Shown here: piece by piece, positions 55,973 to 64,000 of the stretch
Numbering within the stretch: the first letter of the stretch is position 1
Layout of the letters: each line of letters begins with the position of its first letter
From: Actinomadura opuntiae
GTDB taxonomy: Bacteria; Actinomycetota; Actinomycetes; Streptosporangiales; Streptosporangiaceae
NCBI RefSeq assembly: GCF_030283205.1
Contig: NZ_JASNWF010000029.1
Location: forward strand, 1 to 64,000
Direction of reading: 5' to 3'
Length of the DNA stretch: 64,000 nt
The notes under the pieces: model-generated
Databases searched by the model: none
The model's input: the letters and a program-made list of their open reading frames with translations, nothing else
Told to the model about the DNA's origin: nothing
Position numbers and translations under genes: made by a program

Positions 55973-56854
55973 TCACTGGGAAGGGGAGACCGACGGCGTC
56001 GGGGACTCGCCGTTCTCACCGGAGCCGCCCGACACGGTCGGCGACGGGCTCGCGCTGCCGCTCGGGGACGCGCCGGTGCTCGGGGACGCCTCGGCCGCGG
56101 CCGGGTAGGTCTGGTACTCGCCCTGCTGCGGGATCACCGGGACCTCGACCTCGATGGACCCGGCCTGCTCGAACTGCAGCGTCACCTTGAGGTGCTCGCC
56201 GCCGTAGAGCTGCTGGGCCAGCCCGGTCAGCACGACGAGCGGGCCCGTCCCGGAGGCCGGCGACGGCACGTTCGGGGTCTGCTGCGGCGCCGACGGCGTG
56301 TTGCTGGACTCCTGCGAGGGGTTCCCGCTCGGCGCCTCGCCGGTGCCCGTCGGCGCGGGCGTGACGGGCGTTCCGGTGGCGCTCGGCGACTCGGTCGCGC
56401 CGGGCGACTTCTTCCCCTTCTTGGGGGACTCGGTCGCGCCCGGCGCGATCGTCTGCCCGATCAGCTTCACCGCGCTGCCCTCACCGGACGGCGCCGCCGG
56501 CGGGATCACCACACCGCCCCCGGTGATCTTCACCTGGGAGAACGCGGGGGAGCTCACCGCGACCAGCTTGTCCGGCCGGCCCTTCACCTGGTTGATGATC
56601 GTCGCGTAGAGCGGCGCGGAGGCGCCCTGCGCCAGCGTCTGGCCCGGCACCGGCCCGAGCACGAACAGGTTGCGGATGTCGATCTGCGCCGCCGCCGGCC
56701 GGTTCTTCGGGAGCGACGCGTTGACGCCCTCGGTCAGCTGGGTGGGGGCGGAGGTCTGAGGCTCCTCGCCGGCGCCGCAGCCGGAGATCACCGGTGCGAT
56801 CGCGACGGCGCCCGCGACGGCGAGCGCGACCACTCGTCGGCTGTTTCGGATCAC
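55973..56854 (-). CDS. Ser/Pro/Thr-rich lipoprotein
   Basis: 293 aa. A twin-Arg-free signal peptide with a lipobox (APVISGCGAG) predicts acylation at Cys26 and anchoring outside the membrane. The folded part (about residues 50-125 and 200-245) is interrupted by a Ser/Thr/Pro/Gly linker, and the last 45 residues are similar low complexity. A beta-sandwich such as a copper-chaperone-like fold is possible but unproven. Actinomycetes commonly keep a lipoprotein gene between regX3 and carD. Confidence 0.78.
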   Translation of the reverse strand: MIRNSRRVVALAVAGAVAIAPVISGCGAGEEPQTSAPTQLTEGVNASLPKNRPAAAQIDIRNLFVLGPVPGQTLAQGASAPLYATIINQVKGRPDKLVAVSSPAFSQVKITGGGVVIPPAAPSGEGSAVKLIGQTIAPGATESPKKGKKSPGATESPSATGTPVTPAPTGTGEAPSGNPSQESSNTPSAPQQTPNVPSPASGTGPLVVLTGLAQQLYGGEHLKVTLQFEQAGSIEVEVPVIPQQGEYQTYPAAAEASPSTGASPSGSASPSPTVSGGSGENGESPTPSVSPSQ

Positions 56855-56977
56855 GGCGTCGGTCTCCTCGCGAAAAAGGCATGGGAAGTGTCGAGAGCGG
56901 CGTTAGACACGCCAGGGGAAGCGTAGCGAGGTCCGGGCGCGAGCCCCGATCCGGGGTGGCGACACGCCTGGAAAATG

Positions 56978-57757
56978 TCAGCCGTATCCGAGCGCCTTGA
57001 CCTTCTGGGAGAGGTCCGGGCCGGGGGCGGGGGCCTGCACGACGTCCTTGACGATGCCGTCCGGCTGGACGAACACGGCGGTCAGCCCGGACGCCGGCGA
57101 GCCCGGCGCGGGCGGTGCGGGCGGCGCGGGCGCGTAGGCGCCCGCGAGCAGCGCCTTGGCGTCCTCCAGGACCTGCGGCGTCCCGTCATGGGCGGTGCCC
57201 GCGCACGCCTTGAGCTCCTTGAGCGGGACGGGCCGCCGGTCGCCCGCAGGGCGCGGGTCGGCGACCAGCAGGAACCTGATCCCGTACTCGTGGGTGCGGC
57301 CCGCGAGCACGGCGACGACGTCCTGGCACCGGTAGCCCGGCGGCACGATGCCGAACACCGCGGGCCGCTGGTCGCGCAGGTTCCGGGCGCTCCTGCGGCC
57401 GGTCACCTCGTCCACCGACCCGGCCGGCAGCAGGCCGCCGATCTCGCCCGGCGCCCCGGCCGGGTGCGGGGCCAGCGCGACGCCCTTCGGACGCGGCGCC
57501 GGGCGCGGCCCGAACGCCGTCATCAGCGCGCCGCTGATCAGCGCGACCAGCAGCGCCCCGGCGATGATCGGGATGGCGACGCCGAACCGGGTGACCGGGC
57601 GGAACAGCCGCCGCAACCGCCTGCGGCGCCGCCGCCGGCGCTCCTCGCGGTGGTAGGCGAGCACGTCGCGGTCGAGTTCGCGGGCGTCATCGGGCACGAC
57701 GACGTCCACGTGCGGGAGCCCGTAGTCATCGGGATCCGGGTCGCCGTCCGGCCTCAC
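56978..57757 (-). CDS. Single-pass membrane protein, unknown function
   Basis: 259 aa. A cytosolic N terminus (acidic DPDPDDYGLPHVDVVVPDD, then a run of arginines) precedes one helix (FGVAIPIIAGALLVALISGAL) and an outer domain with two cysteines (YRCQDVV, KACAGTA). GTG 57757 has GAGGAGG 6-7 bases upstream; the frame beyond is Pro/Gly-rich noncoding. No family is recognised. It lies upstream of the lipoprotein gene on the same strand. Confidence 0.7.
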   Translation of the reverse strand: MRPDGDPDPDDYGLPHVDVVVPDDARELDRDVLAYHREERRRRRRRRLRRLFRPVTRFGVAIPIIAGALLVALISGALMTAFGPRPAPRPKGVALAPHPAGAPGEIGGLLPAGSVDEVTGRRSARNLRDQRPAVFGIVPPGYRCQDVVAVLAGRTHEYGIRFLLVADPRPAGDRRPVPLKELKACAGTAHDGTPQVLEDAKALLAGAYAPAPPAPPAPGSPASGLTAVFVQPDGIVKDVVQAPAPGPDLSQKVKALGYG

Positions 57758-58176
57758 GCCGCACCTCCTCGCCGTCGCTGCGCCGGCGCCGCCCCGCCGT
57801 CCGCCACCGGCTCCGTCCCCGGGCGGTGCCCGGGGCTCCGGGAGGCCCCCCGGAGGCGGGTTCGGTCCCGTTCCGGTCCCTTCCGGGCGCTTCGTACCCG
57901 CCCGGGGCGGCATGTTCACCTCCAGTATGGGGCGCGTCCGCCCGATCGGCAGCGGGGACGCTTGTATCCGGAGGGCGGTCCGCGGTAAGGGGGCCGGCGG
58001 TGGGCGCGGGTGGCGCCGAGGTCACGCAGAGTGCGGGGAACAGGTGCCCGATGCACCATTAAAGAGCTTTGTCAATACCCCAATATGGGGGTTGACCTGC
58101 GCATATGTACCCAAGGTCGGTTCAGCCACGCCGGTTTCCGTGCTACCCTGGTTCTAGCGGAAGGGGTACTTGTCAC
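57758..58176. other. Intergenic region upstream of carD
   Basis: About 420 bases with no supported gene. The first 150 bases are G/C-run-rich. Near carD there is an AT-richer tract with a short hairpin (ACCCCAATATGGGGGT, 58073-58089) and the promoter candidate listed next. Confidence 0.5.
58121..58149 (+). promoter_or_regulatory. Candidate carD promoter
   Basis: TACCCT (58144-58149) with a weak -35 TTCAGC (58121-58126) at 17-bp spacing. It would give a leader of about 20 nt containing the AAGGGG ribosome binding site. Confidence 0.35.
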
Positions 58177-58659
58177 ATGACTTTCCAGGTCGGCGACACC
58201 GTCGTCTACCCCCACCATGGGGCTGCTCGGATCGAGGCCATCGAGACTCGCACCATCAAAGGTGAGGAAAAGACCTATCTGGTCTTGAAGGTCGACAAGG
58301 GCGACCTGACAGTGCAGGTCCCGGTCGAGAACGTCGAGGACGTGGGCGTCCGGGACGTCGTCGGCCAGGAGGGTCTGGAGAAGGTGTTCGAGGTGCTGCG
58401 CGCACCCTACACCGAGGAGCCCACCAACTGGTCGCGCCGGTACAAGGCGAACCTTGAGAAGCTCGCCTCCGGCGACGTGAACAAGGTCGCCGAGGTCGTC
58501 CGCGACCTCTGGCGGCGCGACAAGGAGCGCGGGCTGTCGGCGGGCGAGAAGCGCATGCTCGCCAAGGCGCGCCAGATCCTGGTCAGCGAGCTGGCGCTCG
58601 CCGAGAAGACCAACGAGGACAAGGCCGAGGCCCTGCTCGACGAGGTCCTGGCCAGCTGA
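58177..58659 (+). CDS. carD: CarD-family transcription factor
   Basis: 160 aa, essential RNA-polymerase-binding factor that stabilises open promoter complexes, notably at rRNA promoters. The N-terminal Tudor-like RNA polymerase-interaction domain MTFQVGDTVVYPHHGAARIE and the C-terminal helical DNA-binding domain (DLWRRDKERGLSAGEKRML, with the conserved Trp) are intact. The ATG matches the universal start. It is followed after one base by ispF. Confidence 0.96.
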   Translation: MTFQVGDTVVYPHHGAARIEAIETRTIKGEEKTYLVLKVDKGDLTVQVPVENVEDVGVRDVVGQEGLEKVFEVLRAPYTEEPTNWSRRYKANLEKLASGDVNKVAEVVRDLWRRDKERGLSAGEKRMLAKARQILVSELALAEKTNEDKAEALLDEVLAS

Positions 58660-58660
58660 G

Positions 58661-59152
58661 TTGAGCGCACGGATTCCACGGGTGGGCGTCGGCACCGACG
58701 TCCACCCGTTCTCGTCGTCCCCGCGCCCGCTGTGGGTCGCGGGGCTCGAATGGCCCGGCGAGGGCCCCGGCCTGACCGGGCACTCCGACGGCGACGTCGC
58801 CGCGCACGCCTGCTGCGACGCGCTGCTGTCGGCCTGCGGCCTCGGCGACCTCGGCGCCGTCTTCGGCACCGCCGACCCGCGCTGGGCCGGGGCGTCCGGC
58901 ACCGACCTGCTGCGCGAGGTCGCCCGCCTGGTCGACGAGGCCGGCTTCACGATCGGCAACGTCGCCGTCCAGGTCGTCGGCAACCGCCCCAAGATCGGCA
59001 AGCGGCGGGCCGAGGCCGGGAAGGTGCTCGGCGAGGCGCTGGGCGGCGCCCCGGTGAGCGTCTCCGCCACCACCACCGACGGGCTCGGCCTCACCGGCCG
59101 CGGCGAGGGCCTCGCCGCCATCGCCAACGCCCTCGTCCTTCCCCCCGTCTGA
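58661..59152 (+). CDS. ispF: 2-C-methyl-D-erythritol 2,4-cyclodiphosphate synthase (IspF)
   Basis: 163 aa, fifth step of the MEP isoprenoid pathway. The metal-binding GTDVHPF and GHSDGDVAAHACCDALL motifs are present, as is the C-terminal TTTDGLGLTGRGEGLAA. The TTG start at 58661 begins one base after carD and is probably translated by coupling. A shorter product from GTG 58682 is possible. In mycobacteria ispD sits between carD and ispF; here ispD is absent from this position. Confidence 0.93.
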   Translation: MSARIPRVGVGTDVHPFSSSPRPLWVAGLEWPGEGPGLTGHSDGDVAAHACCDALLSACGLGDLGAVFGTADPRWAGASGTDLLREVARLVDEAGFTIGNVAVQVVGNRPKIGKRRAEAGKVLGEALGGAPVSVSATTTDGLGLTGRGEGLAAIANALVLPPV

Positions 59153-59160
59153 TCTCCCCT

Positions 59161-59300
59161 TCGCCGTCCCCGCGTGCGCGCCGCCGTCCCCGCGTGCGCG
59201 CCGCCGTCCCCGCGTATGCGTCGGCGTTCGCGCGTGCGCGGCGCCGTTCGCGCGTGAGGGGCGGCGTTCCCGCGTGCGCGGCGGCGTTTCGCGGCGCGGC
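59161..59300. repeat. Tandem array of about seven 20-bp repeats
   Basis: Units beginning at 59161, 59181, 59201, 59221, 59241, 59261 and 59281 resemble CCGCCGTCCCCGCGTGCGCG. The first three differ at only a few positions; later copies diverge. It fills the gap after ispF, has no open frame of note, and could fold into alternating hairpins. Confidence 0.8.
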
Positions 59301-59434
59301 ATAGCGGGCGTCTCGGGGCTTAAGGCGCGCGGCACCGGAGTGATCGCGGTGAAGATGCGCGTGAGGGCCGTCCGGGCTGGCTAGGGTCGCCTTGAAGGCC
59401 CACCCCGCAAGGCGCTCACCCCGGAACGAGAGTC

Positions 59435-60742
59435 ATGCCATCTGATCCCACGCGGCCCGGCGGCCCCCGCTACACCCCGGCCCAGCGGCGGCTGCTCACC
59501 GCGACCGCCGGCCTCGTCGTCGTCGCGCTGGCGGCCGGCGCCTACGTGCTGACCTATCCCGTGCTCCGCGAGCTCGCGCTGGCCGGACGGGCGAGCCACC
59601 GGTGGGCGCCGGTGTATCCCGTGATGGCCGACGCGCTCACCGCCATGACGATCCTCGCGCTGGTCGTCGCCCGCAACGCCCGCTGGTGGACCCGGCTGCT
59701 GCGCTGGGCCCTGCTGCTGCTCCTGGTGGCCGGGGCCGCGGCCGCCGCCGTCCAGCACTCGGTGTGGGGGTTCGGGTCGCTGCCGCGCACCCCGGTCCGC
59801 GCGGGCGTCGCGGTGGCGCCGCACGTGATGCTGGTGGTCGCCGTCTGGCTGTGGCTGACGATGATCAAGCAGATCCGGGTGGCCCGTCCCGCGGCCGGCG
59901 AGCCCGAGGCCGTCGAGACGCAGCGCGGCCACGTCAAGGTGCTCCCGGCCCTGGAACCGCCCGCCGCCCTGGACCCGCCCGCGGACGGCGACGGCTCCCA
60001 CGAGCACCGGTACGCCGACGAGCGCGAGCCCGCGCGTCCGCTGGACCTGCTGCCCGTCGCCGCGCCGGAACACGACCACGGCTTCGAGCCCGTCCACGAA
60101 CCGGAAACGGCGCGCGAGGGCGAGTACGCGGTGGTACGCGAGCACGAGTACGAAGAGCCCGACGCCCCCTCAACGATGCGCGGATACGACACGGCGCACG
60201 AAGACGAGGGGCCGCGCGAGCACGGTTACGACGCGGAGCGCGACGACGAGTACGACGCCGATGCCGAAGACGACGAGGACTATGGCGTCGAGTACGCGGA
60301 AGAATTCGACCGCGAGCCGTCTCCTCCGTTCGACCCGCTGCCCGAGCCCCGGCCGGCCCCGGCGCTGCTCGCCACCGACGTGGAACTGGTCAGGGGCCGC
60401 GACGCCGCCGGGCCCGAGCCGCGTGACCAGGCCCGGACCACCCGTCCCGACATCGTCATGCCGGGGCACGAGGGCGAGCCCGGCGTGGACGGCGTGGACG
60501 GCGTGGACGGCGTGGACGACGTGGACGACGCGGAGGAGCACGACGGCCCGCCCGCCGACCGGGCCGAGGACCCCGACGCGGGCGACGACGGCGACGCGCC
60601 GCCCGTCCCGCGCGTGCCGCGGGTGCCGCGCCCGTCGCCCAGCCCGGAGGACGAGACGGAGCAGCGTGAGGGCCGCATCTGGGACTGGAATCCGCCGCCG
60701 TCCGGCAACTTCCGCAGCGGCCCGACGCCGCCCGCCGAGTAG
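59435..60742 (+). CDS. DUF2637-type membrane protein with long acidic tail
   Basis: 435 aa. Residues about 18-150 form four membrane helices of the DUF2637 type found in actinomycete proteins, some linked to plasmid spread (SpdB-like). The remaining 280 residues are disordered, rich in Asp, Glu and Pro, with His/Tyr/Glu repeats and a 9-bp-repeat-encoded VDG array (residues about 350-362). Unlike plasmid versions it sits in a core region. Cellular role is unknown. Confidence 0.8.
   Translation: MPSDPTRPGGPRYTPAQRRLLTATAGLVVVALAAGAYVLTYPVLRELALAGRASHRWAPVYPVMADALTAMTILALVVARNARWWTRLLRWALLLLLVAGAAAAAVQHSVWGFGSLPRTPVRAGVAVAPHVMLVVAVWLWLTMIKQIRVARPAAGEPEAVETQRGHVKVLPALEPPAALDPPADGDGSHEHRYADEREPARPLDLLPVAAPEHDHGFEPVHEPETAREGEYAVVREHEYEEPDAPSTMRGYDTAHEDEGPREHGYDAERDDEYDADAEDDEDYGVEYAEEFDREPSPPFDPLPEPRPAPALLATDVELVRGRDAAGPEPRDQARTTRPDIVMPGHEGEPGVDGVDGVDGVDDVDDAEEHDGPPADRAEDPDAGDDGDAPPVPRVPRVPRPSPSPEDETEQREGRIWDWNPPPSGNFRSGPTPPAE
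60482..60532 (+). repeat. 9-bp in-frame tandem repeat (VDG/VDD codons)
   Basis: GGCGTGGAC recurs about five times inside the DUF2637 gene, the last copies drifting to GACGTGGAC, giving a Val-Asp-Gly/Asp run. It is likely length-variable between strains. Confidence 0.7.
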
Positions 60743-60792
60743 GGCCCCCGCGGGCCGGTCAGAACACGGGACACCGGGGAAGATATGACGCC

Positions 60793-62013
60793 ATGACGAC
60801 GGTTTCGTGGGTTGAGGTCGACGAGGACGACGGCTTCGGTATCGAGAACCTGCCGTACGGGGTGTTCTCACGCCCCGGGGAGATGCCGCGCGTGGGGGTG
60901 GCGATCGGGGCGTACGTCCTCGACCTCGCGGGGTTGTCGGCAGCCGGGTTGGTCGAGGACCGGCACTACTTCGCGTCCGGCTCGCTGAACGCCTTCATGG
61001 TGGCCGGACGGGCCGCCTGGCAGGCCAACCGCGCCCGGCTCACCGAACTGCTCACCGACGAGGCGCACCGGGACCAGGTCCTGCCGCACCTGGTCCCGGT
61101 GGCGGACGTGGAGCTGCTCCGGCCGATCGAGGTCGCCGACTACGTCGACTTCTACTCCTCCGAGCACCACGCGTCCAACGTGGGCCGGATCTTCCGGCCC
61201 GAGGCCGAGCCGCTCAAGCCCAACTGGAAGCGGCTGCCGGTCGGCTACCACGGGCGCGCGGGGACGGTGTACCCAACGGGGACCCCGATCGTCCGGCCGT
61301 CCGGGCAGCGCCTGACGGGACCGGGCGAGCCGGAGCCGTCGTACGGGCCGTCGCTGCGGCTGGACTTCGAGGCGGAGGTCGGGTTCGTCGCCGGCGTGCC
61401 CTCCGTGGCGGGACGCGGGGTGCCGGCGGCCGCCTTCCGCGACCACGTGTTCGGGTTCCTGCTGGTCAACGACTGGAGCGCGCGCGACCTTCAGGCGTGG
61501 GAGTCGCAGCCGCTCGGACCGTTCCTGAGCAAGTCGTTCGCGACGTCGATCTCCTCGTGGGTGGTGCCGGTCGCCGCGCTGGAGCACGCCCGGGTGGCCC
61601 CGCCCGCCCAGGACCCCGAGCCGCTCGGCTACCTGCGGTGCGACGAGCCGTGGGGCCTCGACCTGCGGCTCGAGGTCCTGATCAACGGGCACGTCGTCGC
61701 GGAGCCGCCGTTCGCCGGGATGTACTGGACGGCGCCGCAGCAGCTCGCGCACGCCACGGTCAACGGGGCGCCGCTGCGGACGGGCGACCTGTTCGCGTCC
61801 GGGACGGTGTCGGGCCCGGAGCGCGGGCAGCGCGGCTGCCTGCTGGAACTCGGCTGGAACGGCCGCGACCCGGTGGTGCTCGCCGACGGGACGCAGCGCA
61901 CGTTCCTGGAGGACGGCGACACGGTGACGATCCGGGCGAAGGCCCCGGGCGCGTCCGGCTCGGTCATCTCGCTCGGCGAGGTCACCGGCACGGTGCACCC
62001 GCCGATGCCCTGA
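60793..62013 (+). CDS. fahA: Fumarylacetoacetase
   Basis: 406 aa, last step of tyrosine catabolism via homogentisate: hydrolyses fumarylacetoacetate to fumarate and acetoacetate. The N-terminal SH3-like domain is followed by the FAH domain with DYVDFYSSEHHASNVG (catalytic His/metal Asp region), LRLDFEAEVGFV, FLLVNDWSARDLQAWE and GTVSGPERGQRGCLLEL. No other homogentisate-pathway gene is in the window. Confidence 0.93.
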   Translation: MTTVSWVEVDEDDGFGIENLPYGVFSRPGEMPRVGVAIGAYVLDLAGLSAAGLVEDRHYFASGSLNAFMVAGRAAWQANRARLTELLTDEAHRDQVLPHLVPVADVELLRPIEVADYVDFYSSEHHASNVGRIFRPEAEPLKPNWKRLPVGYHGRAGTVYPTGTPIVRPSGQRLTGPGEPEPSYGPSLRLDFEAEVGFVAGVPSVAGRGVPAAAFRDHVFGFLLVNDWSARDLQAWESQPLGPFLSKSFATSISSWVVPVAALEHARVAPPAQDPEPLGYLRCDEPWGLDLRLEVLINGHVVAEPPFAGMYWTAPQQLAHATVNGAPLRTGDLFASGTVSGPERGQRGCLLELGWNGRDPVVLADGTQRTFLEDGDTVTIRAKAPGASGSVISLGEVTGTVHPPMP

Positions 62014-62308
62014 CGGTTATCCACAGAATGAGCTTCTAGTTCCTTTGAGCGAAGCAGGCCTCGACCATGGACGCGTCGGACCCCGACGGAACGGGGCCGA
62101 AGACGTACCGTAAGGGGACGGAGGCGTCCCCGATGGGAGGCGGCGATGCCGTACTACAGGGCCGTAGTGAAGGTCGCGGCTTCCGGCCGTGTGCCGGCAC
62201 GCGTCCTCGGACGCCCGCGCGGGCACGTGAGCCGTGATGCGCCAGACCAGAGGCGGCATGACGCTCCCGGACGGCCCCGGCCGTGCGCCTCCAGGCACCG
62301 GGAGGACG
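62014..62308. other. Intergenic region with one DnaA-box-like nonamer
   Basis: Just after fahA the perfect nonamer TTATCCACA occurs at 62017-62025. No second copy, AT-rich tract or replication gene accompanies it. The rest of the gap holds no recognisable feature. Confidence 0.4.
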
Positions 62309-63220
62309 ATGGCTGAGTCGCCTGCGCTCGGCGAGCTGGTCCGGACCTTCGACGGGCGGCCGGCCCGGCGACGCGCGCTCACGTGGCTGGCCGCGTTCGG
62401 CGCGGCCGTGGTCGTGCTGGTCCCGGTCGCCGTCGCGGCGTTCCTCACCGGGCGCGCGTGGCTCGGCGCCCCGCTCACCGTCATCGCCATGGGATGCGCG
62501 GCGGCGGCGGGCTGGATCGCGGGATGGGACACCGTGTGGAAACGCGCCCAGGTGGTCCACCTCTTCACCGGCGGCCTCATCGTGACCCCGTCCCCTCGTC
62601 CGAACGGCGCCTCACGCGACAAGCCCTTCGCGCGGGCCCGGCACGTCCGGCCGGCGGAGGGCGATGCATGGGCCGGCGAGGGCTCGTGCGGTGCGGGCGG
62701 TGGCGCCGATGCGGAGGCGTTCGGGTGGGACGATCTGGCCTCGGTCACCGTGTCCGGCGTCCAGACGCGGGACGGTGCCCCGGCGCCACCGGGCCGGGCC
62801 ACCGGCTCGCCCCGGACGGGCGTTCCAGGAGCGGTCGGCGGGACGCGGTGGAGGTTCACGGTCGCGACGTCGGACGGACGCATGCTGCGCTTCGGCGACG
62901 AGTTGCCGGGCGTGCGGATGCTCGGTGAGACGGTCGCCGCCGAGGTGACGCGCCGCGCGGTCCCCCGCTACCTCGCGGCGGTCAAGGCGGGCGAGGCCGT
63001 GCGCCTCGGCCCGTTCACCGTCGATCTCGACGGCGTCGAGAAGGACGGGCAGCGACTCCCGTGGCAGGCCGTCCGCGAGGTCGGAATCGACGGCGGCCTG
63101 CTGACCGTGCGGGGCTACGGCGGCTACCCCGACCTGACCGCGATCGCCGGGCACATGTCCGACGCGCTGCCCTTCACCCTCCTCTGCGACCAGATCAAAG
63201 AGATGCTCGGCCTCCCCTAG
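62309..63220 (+). CDS. DUF6585-like membrane protein
   Basis: 303 aa. Two close membrane helices (about residues 25-75) are followed by a PH-like region; the C-terminal YLAAVKAGEAVRLGPFTVDL and LPWQAVREVGIDGGLLTVRG segments match the DUF6585 type as I recall it. Function is unknown. ATG 62309 has GGGAGG just upstream; an in-frame GTG at 62234 would add a Gly/Arg-rich stretch. Confidence 0.7.
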   Translation: MAESPALGELVRTFDGRPARRRALTWLAAFGAAVVVLVPVAVAAFLTGRAWLGAPLTVIAMGCAAAAGWIAGWDTVWKRAQVVHLFTGGLIVTPSPRPNGASRDKPFARARHVRPAEGDAWAGEGSCGAGGGADAEAFGWDDLASVTVSGVQTRDGAPAPPGRATGSPRTGVPGAVGGTRWRFTVATSDGRMLRFGDELPGVRMLGETVAAEVTRRAVPRYLAAVKAGEAVRLGPFTVDLDGVEKDGQRLPWQAVREVGIDGGLLTVRGYGGYPDLTAIAGHMSDALPFTLLCDQIKEMLGLP

Positions 63221-63496
63221 GAGGAGCAGAGCAAATCGGCCGGACGGTCTCAGGTGGTGATGGTGGCGACGGGCGCCAGGCCGTAGGTGCGGGCGTAGCC
63301 GTTCTCGGGGAGTCTCGGCGCGCCACGGCCCGAAGGCGGTGGGGGAGGCGGGTTTCTTCGGCGGGGTGGAAGTTTTCTTTGGGGAGGATGTCGAGGGATC
63401 GGCCGCGGCTCCGATCTCCGGGTGACACGCGGCCGCCGAGGGCCGCACCGAGACCCGCGCGGCCGTGCGAGGCCGCCGCGGAACAGGGGAGACATC

Positions 63497-63862
63497 GTGA
63501 AGTACATGCTGCTGATCTTCAACCGGCCGGGATTCGTCGAGGAGCTGACCGAGCAGGAGCGGCAGCGGCTGTTCGGCGAGGTCGACGAGATCATGAAGGA
63601 GATCACCGAGCGCGGCGAGCTGGTGGTGACCGAGGCGCTCGCCGACCCGTCCACCACCAGGGTCGTCCGGGAGAAGGACGGGCTGCCCGCGGTGACCGAC
63701 GGGCCGTTCGTCGAGGCCAAGGAGCACCTCGCCGGCTACCTCACCGTCGACTGCGAGAGCCTCGAGCGGGCCGTGGAGATCGCCTCGCGCTGGCCGGACG
63801 TCCGGTACGGAGGGCGGATGGAGGTGCGTCCCGTCATGCACCACGCCGGGAGCGAGATGTGA
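63497..63862 (+). CDS. YciI-like DGPF-domain protein
   Basis: 121 aa, ferredoxin-like fold with the diagnostic VTDGPFVEAKEHLAGYLTVD motif. DGPF proteins are consistently encoded beside ECF42-type sigma factors, and here the GTG of a sigma gene overlaps its stop (GTGA). GGGGAGA precedes the GTG start by 6 bases, and the longer frame to 63422 lacks one. Role is presumed regulatory or enzymatic within the sigma-factor module. Confidence 0.88.
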   Translation: MKYMLLIFNRPGFVEELTEQERQRLFGEVDEIMKEITERGELVVTEALADPSTTRVVREKDGLPAVTDGPFVEAKEHLAGYLTVDCESLERAVEIASRWPDVRYGGRMEVRPVMHHAGSEM

Positions 63863-64000
63863 CCGTCGCGGTCGAGGACCTGCTGCGCGAGCTGGCGCCG
63901 CAGGTCCTCGGGACCCTCGTCCGCCGGCACGGCGCCTTCGACCAGTGCGAGGACGCCGTGCAGGAGGCGCTGCTCGCCGCGGCCGTCCAGTGGCCGGGGG
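63859..64000 (+). CDS. ECF sigma factor (ECF42-like), 5' part only
   Basis: The first 47 codons are inside the window. They read VEDLLRELAPQVLGTLVRRH and then FDQCEDAVQEALLAAAVQWP, the sigma-2 start of the long, SnoaL/TPR-tailed ECF42 sigma factors. The GTG start overlaps the DGPF gene stop, so translation is coupled. ECF42 proteins lack an anti-sigma factor and are thought to be controlled through their C-terminal extension, which lies beyond the edge. Confidence 0.82.
   Translation, partial: MTVAVEDLLRELAPQVLGTLVRRHGAFDQCEDAVQEALLAAAVQWPG

Noticed and set aside
62017..62025. TTATCCACA, a perfect DnaA-box nonamer
   Set aside because: A single copy with no cluster, AT-rich unwinding tract, dnaA/dnaN genes or strand-bias change; a chance match is likely.
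1..64000. CRISPR arrays, insertion sequences and rRNA genes
   Set aside because: No spaced direct-repeat array, transposase or ribosomal RNA sequence was recognised in the window.

Overview
The window is high-GC actinobacterial DNA. A mycothiol gene (mshA), SenX3/RegX3, CarD, F420/PPOX-type enzymes, dense LuxR/TetR/MarR regulation, GTG/TTG starts and many four-base ATGA/GTGA overlaps suggest a filamentous actinomycete, most likely an Actinomadura-like member of the Thermomonosporaceae. The genus is inferred from protein flavour and was not tested. No CRISPR array, complete prophage, insertion sequence or biosynthetic megacluster is visible.

Layout. (1) 0.4-7.8 kb: translationally coupled nuoIJKLMN (distal complex I genes), then htpX. 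(2) 7.8-9.5 kb: map, a YajQ-family gene and tRNA-Tyr(GTA). (3) 9.4-12.8 kb: a gene-poor scar beside the tRNA, with a tyrosine-integrase remnant, a VOC protein, a small membrane protein, a lone MCE protein and two long stretches without recognisable genes. (4) 12.9-17.7 kb: PPOX proteins, a BNR propeller gene coupled to a MoaD/ThiS-like protein ending in Gly-Gly, and a BlaI/M56-peptidase pair. (5) 17.8-34.8 kb: accessory genes arranged as regulator/target modules (MarR-MFS, TetR-methyltransferase, LysR-amidotransferase, TetR-FAD monooxygenase, TetR-AlkZ-like, MarR-extradiol dioxygenase), a LAL-type LuxR regulator, and a trpS gene behind a complete ribosome-mediated attenuator. (6) 35-43 kb: macro domain, UspA, acyl-CoA synthetase, SDR, then mshA-ybjN-gpmA. 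(7) 43.2-53.1 kb: a PEP-utilising enzyme plus FAD/NAD(P)-binding protein pair, two MFS exporters, and further MarR, LysR and TetR modules. (8) 53.2-59.2 kb: phoU diverging from senX3-regX3 across an 11-bp-periodic PHO-box-like element, two envelope proteins, carD and ispF. (9) 59.2-64 kb: a 20-bp tandem repeat array, a DUF2637 protein, fumarylacetoacetase, a DUF6585-like protein, and a DGPF/YciI protein overlapping an ECF sigma gene cut by the window end.

Two regulatory themes recur. First, most regulators face or precede their targets across short AT-richer gaps holding clear inverted repeats. Second, thirteen starts (ten of them local repressors, the sensor kinase gene or the trp leader peptide) carry a TANNNT hexamer 6-7 nt upstream of the start codon and no well-placed ribosome binding site, the signature of leaderless transcripts. 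The strongest single signal is the trpS attenuator: a Trp-Trp leader peptide followed by four alternating copies of one 8-mer and its complement.
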